Source: Thalassospira sp. ER-Se-21-Dark
GTDB lineage: Bacteria; Pseudomonadota; Alphaproteobacteria; Rhodospirillales; Thalassospiraceae
Assembly (NCBI RefSeq): GCF_017922435.1
Contig: NZ_VDEZ01000001.1
Coordinates: 682,001 to 746,000, forward strand
DNA length: 64,000 bases
Direction of reading: 5' to 3'
Position numbers and translations under genes: made by a program. Below the pieces are notes generated by a model. The model was not told the DNA's origin and made no database searches. It saw nothing but the letters and a program-made list of their open reading frames with translations. This document shows, piece by piece, positions 48,037 to 57,901 of this stretch; the stretch's first letter is position 1; each line of letters starts with the position of its first letter.

Positions 48037-49374
48037 CTATCTGAAATCAAACAGCTCCTGATGGAAGGCGTAGCTGTGCAATCCGGCTGCCACCAGATCG
48101 TTTTTGACATCTTCGCCAAATTGGCGCGGTCCACAGAACCAGACTTGGGCTTCTTGCCAATGGGGCACATCAGAACGGATTTTCTCGCCGGTCAGAAAGC
48201 CGTCGCGCGCATCACGCCATTCACGCAACCGAACACCGGCACGCCCGGCCAGGTCGTTGATCCGCGCCATCAGTTCGGGATCGCAATGCGGCGCAGCCTG
48301 ATAAAAATCGATCTCAAGCTTTGCCGGATTGGCCACCAGATCTTCAAGCCAGGCAACAAACGGCGTCAGTCCGATCCCACCGGAAATCCAGATCTGATGG
48401 CGTTTTTCCCGATCCAGAACAAAGGTGCCATAAGGCCCCTCAAGCGCCACCCGGTCGCCCGGCTTCAATGTTTCGTAAAGCGTGCTGGTATAGTCGCCCA
48501 GTTTTTTGGCGATAATGCTCAGGCCCGGAACCCCGTCGCGCCAGGCAGACGCAATGGTAAACGGATGCGCTTCCTTGCTATTGCCAAACCGGACAAAGGC
48601 GAACTGCCCGGCAAGATGGCCTTTCCACCCGCCATCCGATCTGATCGCGATCTGAAGCGATTTCATTTCCGGAAGATAATCAACCTCGATCACCTCGCCG
48701 GCGGATCGGCGCCCTGCCCCGATTTGGCCAAACAGAACAATGATGGATGACACCGCGCCGACCATCAACATCACCGCCAGAACATAGCCGACCGGTGTCG
48801 CCCAATTGGCGAAATCAAGCAAAACGATGCTGTGATAAACCAGCACAAGATAGACCACTGCCAGAACCGTGTGGGTCTTGGCAAACCAGCGATACGGGAT
48901 GCGTTTGATCAACGCGATCAGGATCAAGGCAACGGCAATATAGAACGCCCACTCCCCAACGGTTTCCGCCAGCCCGCGCTGCTCATTAAACAGCGATTGC
49001 GCCCAATGCAGGCCCGTCCCATCCGGCCTTGACCCACGCAGCCCCCGTTCCAGAAGGCCAAGCGCAACACCCCATTTCGGCGCCATCCGCCAGGCCCAGT
49101 GCAGGGTCGCTACGACAAGCACAGCAATGCCAAGCCACTTGTGCAGCCGATATGCCTTATCAAGCCCGCCCAAGCGTCGCGTCAGCCACACAGGCCGAAC
49201 CGACAACAACAAGATCAGGCTCATCATGCTGATCGCAAGGAAGCCCGAATACTGAACCATAAAATGGCGAAGGCTGATAAAACTGGATGCCGCAAAAAGA
49301 TCGGGGTTTGAAGCCAGCCAGATACCGGTCATCAACAGAATAAAGGCAACAAAGACCTTTGAAATCGTTCTCAT
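48037..49374 (-). CDS. Ferric-reductase-like transmembrane flavocytochrome
   Basis: 445 aa. The N-terminal half has six TM segments with the heme-binding His pairs (RLHKWLGIAVLVVATLHWAW and KTHTVLAVVYLVLVYH). The C-terminal half is a ferredoxin-reductase-type module with FAD motif HPFTIAS and NAD motif ISGGIGLTPFVAW, ending VWFCGPRQFGEDVK. Overall FRE/NOX organisation, moving electrons from NAD(P)H across the membrane to iron, copper or another acceptor. ATG 49374 has GGAGG 6 bases upstream. No siderophore or metal transport neighbours are seen. Confidence 0.9.
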   Translation of the reverse strand: MRTISKVFVAFILLMTGIWLASNPDLFAASSFISLRHFMVQYSGFLAISMMSLILLLSVRPVWLTRRLGGLDKAYRLHKWLGIAVLVVATLHWAWRMAPKWGVALGLLERGLRGSRPDGTGLHWAQSLFNEQRGLAETVGEWAFYIAVALILIALIKRIPYRWFAKTHTVLAVVYLVLVYHSIVLLDFANWATPVGYVLAVMLMVGAVSSIIVLFGQIGAGRRSAGEVIEVDYLPEMKSLQIAIRSDGGWKGHLAGQFAFVRFGNSKEAHPFTIASAWRDGVPGLSIIAKKLGDYTSTLYETLKPGDRVALEGPYGTFVLDREKRHQIWISGGIGLTPFVAWLEDLVANPAKLEIDFYQAAPHCDPELMARINDLAGRAGVRLREWRDARDGFLTGEKIRSDVPHWQEAQVWFCGPRQFGEDVKNDLVAAGLHSYAFHQELFDFR

Positions 49375-49511
49375 GACCGGCCTCCATCCGCTAATGAGTG
49401 ATGCCGTGGGCGATTGAGCGCAAAGGTTTGCACGCACCCCGACATCAATTCATTAAGGTTACCAGACCGCACCTTTTGGTTCGTTGCGATTCGTCAGTTC
49501 AGCGAAATAGA

Positions 49512-50678
49512 TCAGCTGTGCGATTGCAGGATCGCTTGGGCGATTTCGCGTTCGACATCTTCCGGATAGGCATAAAAGCCCGGCTTGAACGACGTCGCCC
49601 CGCCCGATGCCAGCCAGTCGATCCCGCGGATCAGAATGGCCGAGAACGGATCAAACAGATCCTTGCCCGATCCCCCCATACCGGGTGCAAGGTTCAACAA
49701 GCTCCCCCGATTGAGAAGATACACCTCGCGGCTGTTATCAAGCTCGAACCGTTCGATATGACGGCGCATTTTCGTGCGCGTCTGGGTATCGAGCCATTTG
49801 ACGTCAATCTCGGTATTGGAATGCCCGACATTGACCAGGATCGCGCCGCGACGGCACTGCTTGATCTGTGCAGCACCCAGAATGCCCGAAAGGCCGGTGG
49901 CGGTCACAATGATCGCGTTTTCTTTCAGGCCATCTTCAAGGCTGACAACCCGGCAGCCATGATGCTGCGCCTCAAGGGCGCGGACCGGGTCGCGTTCGGC
50001 GACCGACACCACCGCACCAAGATTGCGCGCCCGTTCAGCCACACCACGCCCGACCGGGCCAAACCCGATCACAAGAACCGTACGCCCATAAAGTGCCAGC
50101 CCCGTCACATTCGAAAAGACCGGCCACATTTCCTGTGCCACATGGTGGCGGTTATGCAGACGATCCTTGATCGCGATATCGTTCCAGTTAAACACCGGGA
50201 AGGAATAATCGAGCTTCTCAACGCGATGCACGCCGGTCGTGGTGGCTTCAAGCGCACCATCGACCTTGTGGCCCTTCTTCACGAACGCCTCAATCAGTTC
50301 CCCGCCCATATCGGCAATGATGTCTGCGGGCTCGGACGACAGAATATCGATGCTTTGGGCATATTCATCAGGCGTCATGCCCGAAAAGGCATGGACCTCC
50401 ACCCCATGGGCGGCAAGGTAGGCGGCGGCCGCATCGTCAGTACTATCGGGATTACAGGCGCCAACCTTGACCTTGGCCCCGGCCTTCACAAACGGCAGCA
50501 AGGTGGGAATGGTGTCTTCAAGAACGTGCTGGAAACTGACGATGGTTTTGTCGCGCAGATCGCGCTTGGCGACATAGTTCCCGTATTTCGCCGTCACCGG
50601 GCAAATCACCTCGCGCCAGGCAAGAGTTTCGTCGGTGATTTGTTGGGCAAGGGCGGCGTCCTTGATGCGGCTGGTCAT
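49512..50678 (-). CDS. Divergent S-adenosylhomocysteine hydrolase-like protein
   Basis: 388 aa, short of the roughly 430-470 aa of canonical AhcY. The SAHH fold is clear: TTTGVHRVEKL, the NAD loop IGFGPVGRGVAERARNLGA, and NVGHSNTEIDV. By manual alignment to human AHCY, His55 and Lys186 are kept, but Glu156 is Ala (EATTTG instead of EETTTG) and Asp190 is His (KDRLHN for KSKFDN). The C-terminal Lys/Tyr tail that completes the partner's NAD site is missing. True SAH hydrolysis is therefore doubtful; a related nucleoside thioether may be the substrate. ATG 50678 has AAGAGA upstream. Confidence 0.8.
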   Translation of the reverse strand: MTSRIKDAALAQQITDETLAWREVICPVTAKYGNYVAKRDLRDKTIVSFQHVLEDTIPTLLPFVKAGAKVKVGACNPDSTDDAAAAYLAAHGVEVHAFSGMTPDEYAQSIDILSSEPADIIADMGGELIEAFVKKGHKVDGALEATTTGVHRVEKLDYSFPVFNWNDIAIKDRLHNRHHVAQEMWPVFSNVTGLALYGRTVLVIGFGPVGRGVAERARNLGAVVSVAERDPVRALEAQHHGCRVVSLEDGLKENAIIVTATGLSGILGAAQIKQCRRGAILVNVGHSNTEIDVKWLDTQTRTKMRRHIERFELDNSREVYLLNRGSLLNLAPGMGGSGKDLFDPFSAILIRGIDWLASGGATSFKPGFYAYPEDVEREIAQAILQSHS

Positions 50679-50781
50679 GAATTGGTCTCTTAACTTCGTG
50701 GGACAATGGATCATCCCCTAATTAAGGCCAGCCTGACCGGATGAAAAGCATTTGTCTCCGTCCGGTCAAAATCAACGGCGA

Positions 50782-51486
50782 TTAATCGCGGGCCGGGATG
50801 TTCAGTCCGCGCTGAACGGCCGGGCGATCAAGGCCACGCTCCAGCCACGCCGGAACGTTTTTGAACTCGTGATAATCAACAAGACTACCCGCGTCATAGA
50901 AACCGATCAGGTTGCGCACCCAGCCAAGCGACGCAATGTCGGCAATGCTGTATTCATCGCCCATGATCCAGTCACGGCCATCAAGGCGGGTTTCAAGCAC
51001 GCCCAGAAGCCGCTTTGATTCCTTGCGATACCGATCCAGCGGACGCTTGTCTTCGATCTCCTTGCCGGCAAATTTGTGGAAGAAGCCAAGCTGACCAAAC
51101 ATCGGGCCAAGCCCGCCCATCTGGAAATAAACCCACTGGATCGCCTCGATCCGCTTGGCCGGATCGACAGGCAATAACTTGCCGGTCTTTTCCGCCAGAT
51201 ACTGAATGATCGCACCCGATTCAAACAGACCAAGCGGTTTGCCATTCGGTCCATGCGGATCAATGATTGCCGGGATTTTGCCATTCGGGTTCAGCGACAG
51301 AAATTCCAGCGTCCAGGTTTCATCTTCGCCGATATTGATTAGATGCGGCTCATAGTCCAGCCCGGTTTCTTCCAGCATGATCGAAACCTTCACCCCGTTG
51401 GGCGTCGGCAGGGAATAAAGCTGGATAATGTCCGGATTTTGCGCAGGCCAGCGTTTGGTAATCTCGAAGCTCGACAGATCAGCCAT
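50782..51486 (-). CDS. YfcG-like glutathione S-transferase (disulfide-bond oxidoreductase type)
   Basis: 234 aa. The thioredoxin-fold N-terminal domain has the Nu-class signature LPTPNGVKVSIMLEETGLDYE and NPNGKIPAI; the LFESGAIIQYLAEKTG segment gives the glutathione gamma-Glu site. The helical C-terminal domain is present (DWIMGDEYSIADIASLGW with the N-capping motif). E. coli YfcG and YghU reduce disulfides with two bound glutathiones, and that role is likely here. It lies 104 bp upstream of the SAHH-like gene. Confidence 0.92.
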   Translation of the reverse strand: MADLSSFEITKRWPAQNPDIIQLYSLPTPNGVKVSIMLEETGLDYEPHLINIGEDETWTLEFLSLNPNGKIPAIIDPHGPNGKPLGLFESGAIIQYLAEKTGKLLPVDPAKRIEAIQWVYFQMGGLGPMFGQLGFFHKFAGKEIEDKRPLDRYRKESKRLLGVLETRLDGRDWIMGDEYSIADIASLGWVRNLIGFYDAGSLVDYHEFKNVPAWLERGLDRPAVQRGLNIPARD

Positions 51487-51610
51487 GATAAAGCCCTTTT
51501 GAAATCGTTATAGTGTTGACCATAACATTTAGACGATCATGGAAGATGCGCCACCGGCAATCTGGCAACTTATTGTTTCCAGTCCGGTGCTCGCTGCTTT
51601 GGAACCTTGC

Positions 51611-51650
51611 AAAAAACAAAACCGGCCTGCTTAAAACAGGCCGGTTTCGT
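51611..51650 (-). terminator. Terminator of the cyanate operon
   Basis: 11-bp arms AAACCGGCCTG (51619-51629) and CAGGCCGGTTT (51637-51647), 7-nt loop; on the minus strand it is followed by TGTTTTTT. It lies 54 bp after the cynS stop. Confidence 0.88.
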
Positions 51651-51700
51651 CTTCTGCGACTGCTCGTACCAGGTGACTGCGAACCACCGATTGGCTTGAT

Positions 51701-52141
51701 TTACCAGGCGCGGTATTTCAGGAATTTACCATCAAGGGTAATGACAACGCGGTCGCCCTTCGGGTCTTCCTTGCGTTCGATATACATTTCGTAGTCGATC
51801 GCGCTCATGATGCCATCGCCGAATTTCTCGTGGATGATTTCCTTGATGGTTTCGCCGTACACACCGACGATTTCATATAGGCGATAGATTGCAGGATCGG
51901 TCGGCACCGCCTGATCCCAGATTTTCATCGGGCATTCCTGCATGACAGCCGATGCTTCGGGCGGCAGGTCAAACAGGGCAACCAGCATGTCGGCCTTGTC
52001 CTTTGGCGCGGAATTCATGCCAAAACAAACCGAAGTCGTCCATACCGGCGACATGCCGATCTTGCTGGCGACCTCTTCCCAGCCAAGGCCTTTGGCCTTT
52101 TTGGCTTCGATGATCATTTCTTTGACATCTGCTTTTTTCAC
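51701..52141 (-). CDS. cynS: Cyanate hydratase (cyanase)
   Basis: 146 aa. It converts cyanate and bicarbonate to carbamate, yielding ammonia and CO2. The catalytic triad is R87, E90 and S113, each exactly nine positions before E. coli R96, E99 and S122, in YRLYEIVGVYG and GIMSAIDYE. The N-terminal helical domain (LGWEEVASKIGMSPVW) is also typical. It is the last gene of the operon, 37 bp after the ABC ATPase. Confidence 0.98.
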   Translation of the reverse strand: MKKADVKEMIIEAKKAKGLGWEEVASKIGMSPVWTTSVCFGMNSAPKDKADMLVALFDLPPEASAVMQECPMKIWDQAVPTDPAIYRLYEIVGVYGETIKEIIHEKFGDGIMSAIDYEMYIERKEDPKGDRVVITLDGKFLKYRAW

Positions 52142-52178
52142 AGCTTTTCTCCTTCTAAGTAATCAACGTGCAGGTGAT

Positions 52179-53087
52179 TTATTCCACCGGGCTGGTGGCC
52201 GGCTTGCGGTTGTCTTTGGGATCTGAAACCACCCCATGTGCGCCAAAACGCACGATGGATGGCTCGCTTGGCGTGCCTTCCTCCTGCTTGCCGGCAAGTG
52301 CCTTGGAGCGGGTGGCAAGGAATTCGACCAGGTGGTTTCGGATGTCGTAATAGTCGGAATGGTGAATGATGTTGGCGCGTTCGCGTGGGCGCGGGATATC
52401 GACCTGAACCGATTCTGCGACACGGGCATAAGGCCCGTTGGTCATCAGCAAAATACGATCCGCCAACAGGATGGCTTCATCCACATCATGGGTGATCATA
52501 AAGACCGTCTGGTCCGACCCTGACCAGATGCGGATCAATTCATCCTGAATGCTACCACGTGTCAGGGCATCAAGGGCCCCGAACGGCTCATCCAAAAGCA
52601 ACAATTCCGGCTGGATCGCAAAGGCGCGCGCGATTGACACACGCTGACGCATGCCGCCCGACAATTGCGATGGCTTGCGAAGCTCCGCCCCGCCAGCCAG
52701 CCCGACCATTTCCAGATACTTCATCGAATGGTCGTGAACCTGTTTCTTGCTCCAGGATTTATAGCGCGCCTGAACGGCAAAGGTGACGTTCTTGAGCGCT
52801 GATAACCATGGCAGCAGGGAATAGTTCTGAAACACGATCCCGCGATCAAGGCTGGGACCGGAGACCTCCTTGCCATTCATGATGACCGCCCCTTTGGTCG
52901 GTTCATCAAGACCAGCCAGAATGTTCAGGATTGTCGATTTGCCACAGCCGGAATGGCCGATGATGCAAACAAACTCCCCCTTCTCGATCCCCAGATTGAC
53001 GTTTTCAAACACCGTCAGGGCTTCACCGCCCTTTGGCGCCTGAAAACGTTTGGTCAGGTTTTGCAAACTCAGGAATGGTGTCGACAT
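52179..53087 (-). CDS. ABC transporter ATPase, nitrate/cyanate type
   Basis: 302 aa. Walker [10 protein letters not shown], signature [16 protein letters not shown], Walker [13 protein letters not shown], and switch His in MITHDVDEA. It is of the NrtD/SsuB/TauB class, with a C-terminal extension (about 245-302) containing [23 protein letters not shown], typical of NrtD-like ATPases. ATG 53087 has AGGAG upstream; an extended start overlapping the permease is rejected. Placement before cynS makes cyanate the probable substrate. Confidence 0.93.
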   Translation of the reverse strand: MSTPFLSLQNLTKRFQAPKGGEALTVFENVNLGIEKGEFVCIIGHSGCGKSTILNILAGLDEPTKGAVIMNGKEVSGPSLDRGIVFQNYSLLPWLSALKNVTFAVQARYKSWSKKQVHDHSMKYLEMVGLAGGAELRKPSQLSGGMRQRVSIARAFAIQPELLLLDEPFGALDALTRGSIQDELIRIWSGSDQTVFMITHDVDEAILLADRILLMTNGPYARVAESVQVDIPRPRERANIIHHSDYYDIRNHLVEFLATRSKALAGKQEEGTPSEPSIVRFGAHGVVSDPKDNRKPATSPVE

Positions 53088-53098
53088 ATCAGGTCTCC

Positions 53099-53929
53099 TT
53101 ATTCCTGGTACTGCACGAGACGTGCGCAATAGGCGAAGGCGGTATCAAGCAACATCCCGACAACACCGATCATCAGGATCGAGAACACCACGCTGGTCAG
53201 ATCAAGGTTGTTCCATTCGTTCCAGACGTAGTAGCCAATCCCCGTCCCACCGACGAGCATCTCGGCAGCCACAATCACAAGCCATGCAATGCCAATCGAA
53301 ATCCGCATGCCGGTCAGGATGGTCGGGGCCGCAGCCGGAAGGATGACGATCCAGGCGGTTTTCAATGGTCCAAGTTCATGGGTGCGCGCCACATTGACCC
53401 AGTCCTTGCGAACCCCGGCCACACCAAAGGCTGTGTTGATCAACATCGGCCAGATCGAACAGATAAAGATCACAAAGATCGCCGATGCCTGACTGTCCTG
53501 AATGACAAACAGCGCAAGCGGCATCCATGCCAGTGGGGAAATCGGGCGAAGGACCTGAATAAACGGATCAAGCGCCTTGTACATCAGGGGCGACATCCCG
53601 ATCAGGAACCCGACCGGAATGGCAATTGCCGCCGCAAGGAAATAACCGCTCAGCACGCGATAAAGCGAATAGCCGATCTGGATACCAATGCCCTTGTCGT
53701 TGGGACCGGCGTCATAGAACGGGTTGCTGAGCTCCTCCCATGCCTTGGCGATCACGTCCGAGGGGGGCGGCACAGCGGCCTTTGGCTCTGCCCCGCCCAT
53801 CAGAAGTTCATATTCCGTAAGTTCGCCAGCGAGTTGTTGTTTTGGGCTGGCGGCCTCCCAAAGACCAAGGAAGACCGCCAGAAGTACAAGTGACAACACC
53901 AACGCCCTGGCATTGAGCGATGCCAGCAT
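53099..53929 (-). CDS. ABC transporter permease, nitrate/cyanate type
   Basis: 276 aa with six TM segments and the EAA loop ([24 protein letters not shown]), as in NrtB/CmpB/SsuC permeases. The N-terminal first TM is followed by a long periplasmic loop. ATG 53929 lies 1 bp after the stop of the substrate-binding gene, and the stop is 11 bp before the ATPase gene, so all three are tightly coupled. Confidence 0.93.
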   Translation of the reverse strand: MLASLNARALVLSLVLLAVFLGLWEAASPKQQLAGELTEYELLMGGAEPKAAVPPPSDVIAKAWEELSNPFYDAGPNDKGIGIQIGYSLYRVLSGYFLAAAIAIPVGFLIGMSPLMYKALDPFIQVLRPISPLAWMPLALFVIQDSQASAIFVIFICSIWPMLINTAFGVAGVRKDWVNVARTHELGPLKTAWIVILPAAAPTILTGMRISIGIAWLVIVAAEMLVGGTGIGYYVWNEWNNLDLTSVVFSILMIGVVGMLLDTAFAYCARLVQYQE

Positions 53930-53930
53930 A

Positions 53931-55397
53931 TCAGCTTACCCCTTTGCCGATGGCAAAGCTGTTGACATAGGCTTCAGGCTGATCGGGATCGAACGTCTTG
54001 CCCATGATGGTATAGCTTTTGTAAGTCTCGGTCGGCGCTTCATAGCCAAGCTCTTTCATGATCTTGGCGCAATCGCTCGCGACATAGACTTCTTCGGCGA
54101 TCTTCTTGTAATCGACATCGCCCTCGATATAGCCCCAGCGTTTCATCTGGGTCAGTATCCAGACCCCCATCGAGTGCCATGGGAACGGATCGAAATCGAT
54201 GCGGTCCGGCACGTTTTTCACTTCGCCCAGACCGTCGGCATAACGACCGGTCAGGACCTGCTCAATCACCGGAACCGGCTGGTTCAAATAGTTCGCCGGT
54301 GCGATGGCAGCCGAGATTTCCTTGCGGTTTTCCGCCTTGGCGGCGTACTGGGTCGCATCCACGATGGACTTAAGAAGTGCGCCATAGGTATTCGGAAGTT
54401 CTTCGGAGAACGCCTTGGAACATGCGAATGCACAGCACGGATGGCCTTCCCAGATATCCTTGGTCAGCGTGTGCAGGAAGCCGATCTTTTCCCAAACCGC
54501 ACGCTGGTTAAACGGATCCGGTGACAGATAACCATCAAGGTTACCGGCACGCAGATTTGCGACCATCTCGGGCGGCGGAACGACACGGATCTGGATGTCT
54601 TTATCCGGGTCCAGGCCATGCTCGGCGACGTAATAGCGCAGCAGGAAGTTGTGCATCGAATATTCGAACGGCACACCGAACTTGAAGCCCTTCCACTGCT
54701 TGGGATCACGTTTATCAAGGTGATCGTTATGCAGGACAATCGCCTGACCATTGATGTTTTCAACGGCCGGCATCAGGAACGGCGTTGCGGTCGAACCCGC
54801 CCCCATCGAAATCGCCAGCGGCATCGGGGTCAGCATGTGCGACGCGTCATATTCATTGTTCAATGACTTGTCACGCGCAACTGCCCAACCGGCGGTCTTG
54901 ATGACATCAACATCAAGGCCGTATTTCTCATAAAAGCCCATCGGCTGGGCCATGATGATCGGCGTTGCGCAGGTGATCGGCACAAAGCCGATATTAAGCT
55001 TGGATTTTTCCGGCGTGCCCAGATCATCAAGAATGGCGGCCTTGACCTTGTCGATTGGCAGGACCGAGGCAAGGGCTGCCATCATGGTGCTGCCACCGAC
55101 CATTTTGGCAAACGAACGACGCGAAATGTCGTTATGACCAAACACCGAACGCACAATTGCGCTGTCGATGGCACGATCAAGCATTTCTTCGCTGCTTTCC
55201 GGCGTTTTGGCATCCATATCGCCCATATCACTATGGGCCGGCATGCTGGCCAAATCGTGTTTTACGCCATGGTCATGGTCTTTATGTGATGCATGTGTAT
55301 GCCCATCTTTTGACGAACAAACATCACAGCCGCATGATTTGCTGTGACGCAGATCGGTATCGCCACTAAATGGATTGCCCAGACTTTTGACTGACAT
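53931..55397 (-). CDS. Tat-exported ABC substrate-binding protein, NrtA/CmpA-like, with Cys/His-rich leader
   Basis: 488 aa from ATG 55397 (AGGGGG upstream). The N-terminal 90 residues are an unusual cytoplasmic leader: C22, C24 and C27, then at least seven His between 33 and 55. Next comes the twin-arginine signal SRRSFAKMVGG (R93-R94). The mature part is an NMT1/NrtA-type solute-binding fold (LNIGFVPITCATPIIMAQPMGFYEKYGLDV). It is the first gene of the cyanate operon. The cofactor-like leader suggests metal binding before export, or is cleaved off with the Tat signal. Confidence 0.88.
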   Translation of the reverse strand: MSVKSLGNPFSGDTDLRHSKSCGCDVCSSKDGHTHASHKDHDHGVKHDLASMPAHSDMGDMDAKTPESSEEMLDRAIDSAIVRSVFGHNDISRRSFAKMVGGSTMMAALASVLPIDKVKAAILDDLGTPEKSKLNIGFVPITCATPIIMAQPMGFYEKYGLDVDVIKTAGWAVARDKSLNNEYDASHMLTPMPLAISMGAGSTATPFLMPAVENINGQAIVLHNDHLDKRDPKQWKGFKFGVPFEYSMHNFLLRYYVAEHGLDPDKDIQIRVVPPPEMVANLRAGNLDGYLSPDPFNQRAVWEKIGFLHTLTKDIWEGHPCCAFACSKAFSEELPNTYGALLKSIVDATQYAAKAENRKEISAAIAPANYLNQPVPVIEQVLTGRYADGLGEVKNVPDRIDFDPFPWHSMGVWILTQMKRWGYIEGDVDYKKIAEEVYVASDCAKIMKELGYEAPTETYKSYTIMGKTFDPDQPEAYVNSFAIGKGVS

Positions 55398-55459
55398 GTG
55401 ATCACCCCCTGTGTTGTTACGCCGCCAGAAAGGCAGCACCAGATGTTCACAGTCTCTAC

Positions 55460-55475
55460 AGCAACGGGCGTGCCA
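55460..55475 (-). promoter_or_regulatory. Sigma-54 promoter of the cyanate operon
   Basis: On the minus strand, TGGCACG (55475-55469), a 4-bp spacer and TTGCT (55464-55460): an exact match to the -24/-12 consensus. The start of transcription should be near 55449, about 52 nt before the first start codon. The activator gene is divergent and its probable binding sites lie 100-145 bp upstream. Confidence 0.88.
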
Positions 55476-55546
55476 TTTTGTGCGATGCGTCATTTTTCGT
55501 TGAAAACGCTGGACTCTTGCGCCTTTGAGTGAGACGCTAACCACAT

Positions 55547-55597
55547 ACGAAAAATCGTAATTCACGAAATATCGTAGTAAATATTACGATATTTCGT
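55547..55597. promoter_or_regulatory. Three ACGA-N4-TCGT palindromes, candidate activator binding sites
   Basis: Copies at 55547-55558, 55564-55575 and 55586-55597, with centres 17 and 22 bp apart. The last two are exact reverse complements and form a long inverted repeat. They stand about 100-145 bp upstream of the predicted sigma-54 start site, the normal distance for an enhancer. The third ends at the SD of the activator gene, so it could also mediate autorepression. Confidence 0.75.
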
Positions 55598-55608
55598 AGG
55601 AGTGTGTA

Positions 55609-57555
55609 ATGAGGATCAGTGAAATCAATCCCCTACCGGTGATGATTGAAAACCTGCATTTGCAGGCATTGCTCGCCCACACCCATCCAACCTTGCTGAT
55701 TCACCCCAAATCCGACCGGATTGTCTTTGCCAATCAGGCTGCTGCCAACCTGTTGGGGCGCAGCATCGAAGAGCTTCTGGCCACCTCGATGAGTGCGCTG
55801 CACAAAGGCCAGGTGCCCAGTCTGGTCGTGTTTAGCGAGGCCGCCTTTTATCACGGATTTGCCTGGACCCGCGGGCTGGACCTGACCCGTCCCGACGGCA
55901 CCGAACTGAAACTTGAACACGAAGCCCGGTCGCTCATTCTGGACGGCGAAGACTATCTGACCGTGACGATTTCGGACCTTGATGCCCGCCATCGCCGCGA
56001 TGTGGACTCGGAGGCCGATGATTACCTGCGCGAAGGCATCGCCGAATGGCGCCGTGCCGAACGGTTTTTCCGCGAAATGGAACGCGAAAACCAGCTGATC
56101 CTGGGTGCGGCTGGCGAAGGCATTTACGGGGTTAACAGCGACGGGATCACGACATTCGTCAATCCGGCGGCCGAGCGCATGCTGGGCTGGACGGCCGAGG
56201 AGTTGGTTGGCCGCGAAATCCATTCGATCATCCACCATTCGCACGTCAATGGCGACCCGTATCACGCCGAACAATGCCCGATTTACAACGCCTTTCGCGA
56301 AGGCATCGTCAGGCGGGTCGATGACGAGGTCTTCTGGCGCAGCGACGGCAAACCGATCCGGGTGGAATATACCTCCACCCCGATCCGTGACCATGGGCTG
56401 GTGATCGGGGCGGTGATTGTTTTCCGTGACATCACCGAACGTAAAATCGCCGAGGAAAAGCTGCATGCCGCCTTGGCCGAGGTTGATCGCCTGCGTGAAC
56501 GGTTGGAGCTTGAAAACGCCTATCTGCAGGAAGAAATCCTTTCAACCAACAACCACCATGAAATCATCGGCCAGTCCGATGCCATTCAGGGTGCACTCAA
56601 ACAGATCGACCTTGTTGCGCCGACCGACGCCAACGTTCTGATCACCGGTGAATCTGGCACGGGCAAGGAACTGATTGCACGCGCCATTCATCAGGCCAGC
56701 GCGCGATCCGATCGCGTTCTGGTGCGTGTAAACTGTGCGGCAATCCCGCACGAACTGTTTGAAAGCGAGTTTTTCGGCCATGTCCGCGGCGCCTTTACCG
56801 GGGCTGTGCGCGATCGTGTCGGACGGTTTGAACTGGCCGATGGCGGCACGCTGTTTTTGGATGAGGTCGGGGAAATCCCGCTGGAGCTTCAAGGCAAGTT
56901 GTTGCGTGTTTTACAGGATCAGAAGTTCGAGCGCATTGGCGAAGAGCGCACGCGCGAGGTCAATGTCCGACTGATTGCCGCGACCAACCGCGATCTTAAG
57001 GAAGAAGTCCGTCAGGGACGCTTCCGTGAAGACCTGTATTTCCGCCTCAACGTTTTCCCCATCGAATGCCGCCCCTTGCGCGAACGGCCCGACGACATCC
57101 CACCGCTGGCATCGCACTTCCTGCGCAATATCTGTCAGCGTCTTAATATCGCGCAGCCAACACTCACCAAGGGCCAAGTCCGCGCCCTGCAAAACTATGG
57201 CTGGCCGGGGAATGCGCGCGAACTGGAAAACGTCATCGAACGCGCAGCCATCCTCGCCCACGACGGCAAATTACATTTCGATCTGCCCGAACAGGGCGGG
57301 CGCGACAGCCGCAAATTAGCAACCCCTGCGACAGAACCCGACAGCAAACCGGAAAAAACCGTACTGACCCGGGGTGAGCTGCGCCAGACCGAATATGAAA
57401 ACATCATCCATGCACTGACCATGACCAAGGGCAAGGTGTTTGGGGAAAATGGTGCGGCGGCGCTTCTGGATATCAAACCAACCACGCTGGCATCGCGTAT
57501 CAAGAAATTCAAAATCGACCGTCGCAGCTTTGCGGCAAACGAAACCATCGACTAA
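55609..57555 (+). CDS. PAS-containing sigma-54-dependent transcriptional activator
   Basis: 648 aa. PAS-like domain at about 20-130, second PAS at about 155-285 ([26 protein letters not shown]), short coiled coil, then AAA+ with Walker A GESGTGKE at 347, the sigma-54 contact loop GAFTGA at 394-399 and Walker [12 protein letters not shown], and a Fis-type helix-turn-helix at the C-terminus ([20 protein letters not shown]). No receiver domain, so it senses directly. Divergent from the cyanate operon, whose promoter is sigma-54 type. AGGAG precedes ATG 55609. Confidence 0.95.
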   Translation: MRISEINPLPVMIENLHLQALLAHTHPTLLIHPKSDRIVFANQAAANLLGRSIEELLATSMSALHKGQVPSLVVFSEAAFYHGFAWTRGLDLTRPDGTELKLEHEARSLILDGEDYLTVTISDLDARHRRDVDSEADDYLREGIAEWRRAERFFREMERENQLILGAAGEGIYGVNSDGITTFVNPAAERMLGWTAEELVGREIHSIIHHSHVNGDPYHAEQCPIYNAFREGIVRRVDDEVFWRSDGKPIRVEYTSTPIRDHGLVIGAVIVFRDITERKIAEEKLHAALAEVDRLRERLELENAYLQEEILSTNNHHEIIGQSDAIQGALKQIDLVAPTDANVLITGESGTGKELIARAIHQASARSDRVLVRVNCAAIPHELFESEFFGHVRGAFTGAVRDRVGRFELADGGTLFLDEVGEIPLELQGKLLRVLQDQKFERIGEERTREVNVRLIAATNRDLKEEVRQGRFREDLYFRLNVFPIECRPLRERPDDIPPLASHFLRNICQRLNIAQPTLTKGQVRALQNYGWPGNARELENVIERAAILAHDGKLHFDLPEQGGRDSRKLATPATEPDSKPEKTVLTRGELRQTEYENIIHALTMTKGKVFGENGAAALLDIKPTTLASRIKKFKIDRRSFAANETID

Positions 57556-57660
57556 TTGCCAAAATTGCCATCGTCTGGTTGCCTGTTGCGTCCGTTTGGC
57601 GCAGCATGTCTCCGCCGGGCGCGGTATAAGTCAGCAGGCAGAAACAGGGAAGAAACAGGA

Positions 57661-57855
57661 ATGGCTGGTTTTTTACAGATTGGTGTTTTGCTTGCGATGG
57701 CAGCTGTCGCCGGGGTCCTGATCATGGGCATCGTTTCGATGGCACGCGGCAAGGATGCACGCAAACAGAACAAACTGATGCAAATGCGCGTCCTTTTGCA
57801 GGGCCTGGCCCTGTTGCTGCTTTTCATTCTGTCGCTGATGGCGGTCGGTTCCTAA
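57661..57855 (+). CDS. HIG1-like twin-transmembrane protein
   Basis: 64 aa with two TM segments (about 4-26 and 44-62) joined by a basic loop. NKLMQMRVLLQG matches the hypoxia-induced-gene-1 motif only partly (R and final Q kept). Small proteins of this type directly before the cobalamin adenosyltransferase gene are common in alphaproteobacteria. In mitochondria HIG1 proteins associate with cytochrome oxidase; the bacterial role is unsettled. GGGAAGA lies 8-10 bases before the ATG. Confidence 0.85.
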   Translation: MAGFLQIGVLLAMAAVAGVLIMGIVSMARGKDARKQNKLMQMRVLLQGLALLLLFILSLMAVGS

Positions 57856-57901
57856 GCCAGGCATACGCCTTGAACACACAAACCAGGATTACGGACGGCA
57901 C

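Noticed and set aside
49398-50693. 431-codon plus-strand frame opposite the SAHH-like gene
   Set aside because: Antisense shadow; no SD, no motif.
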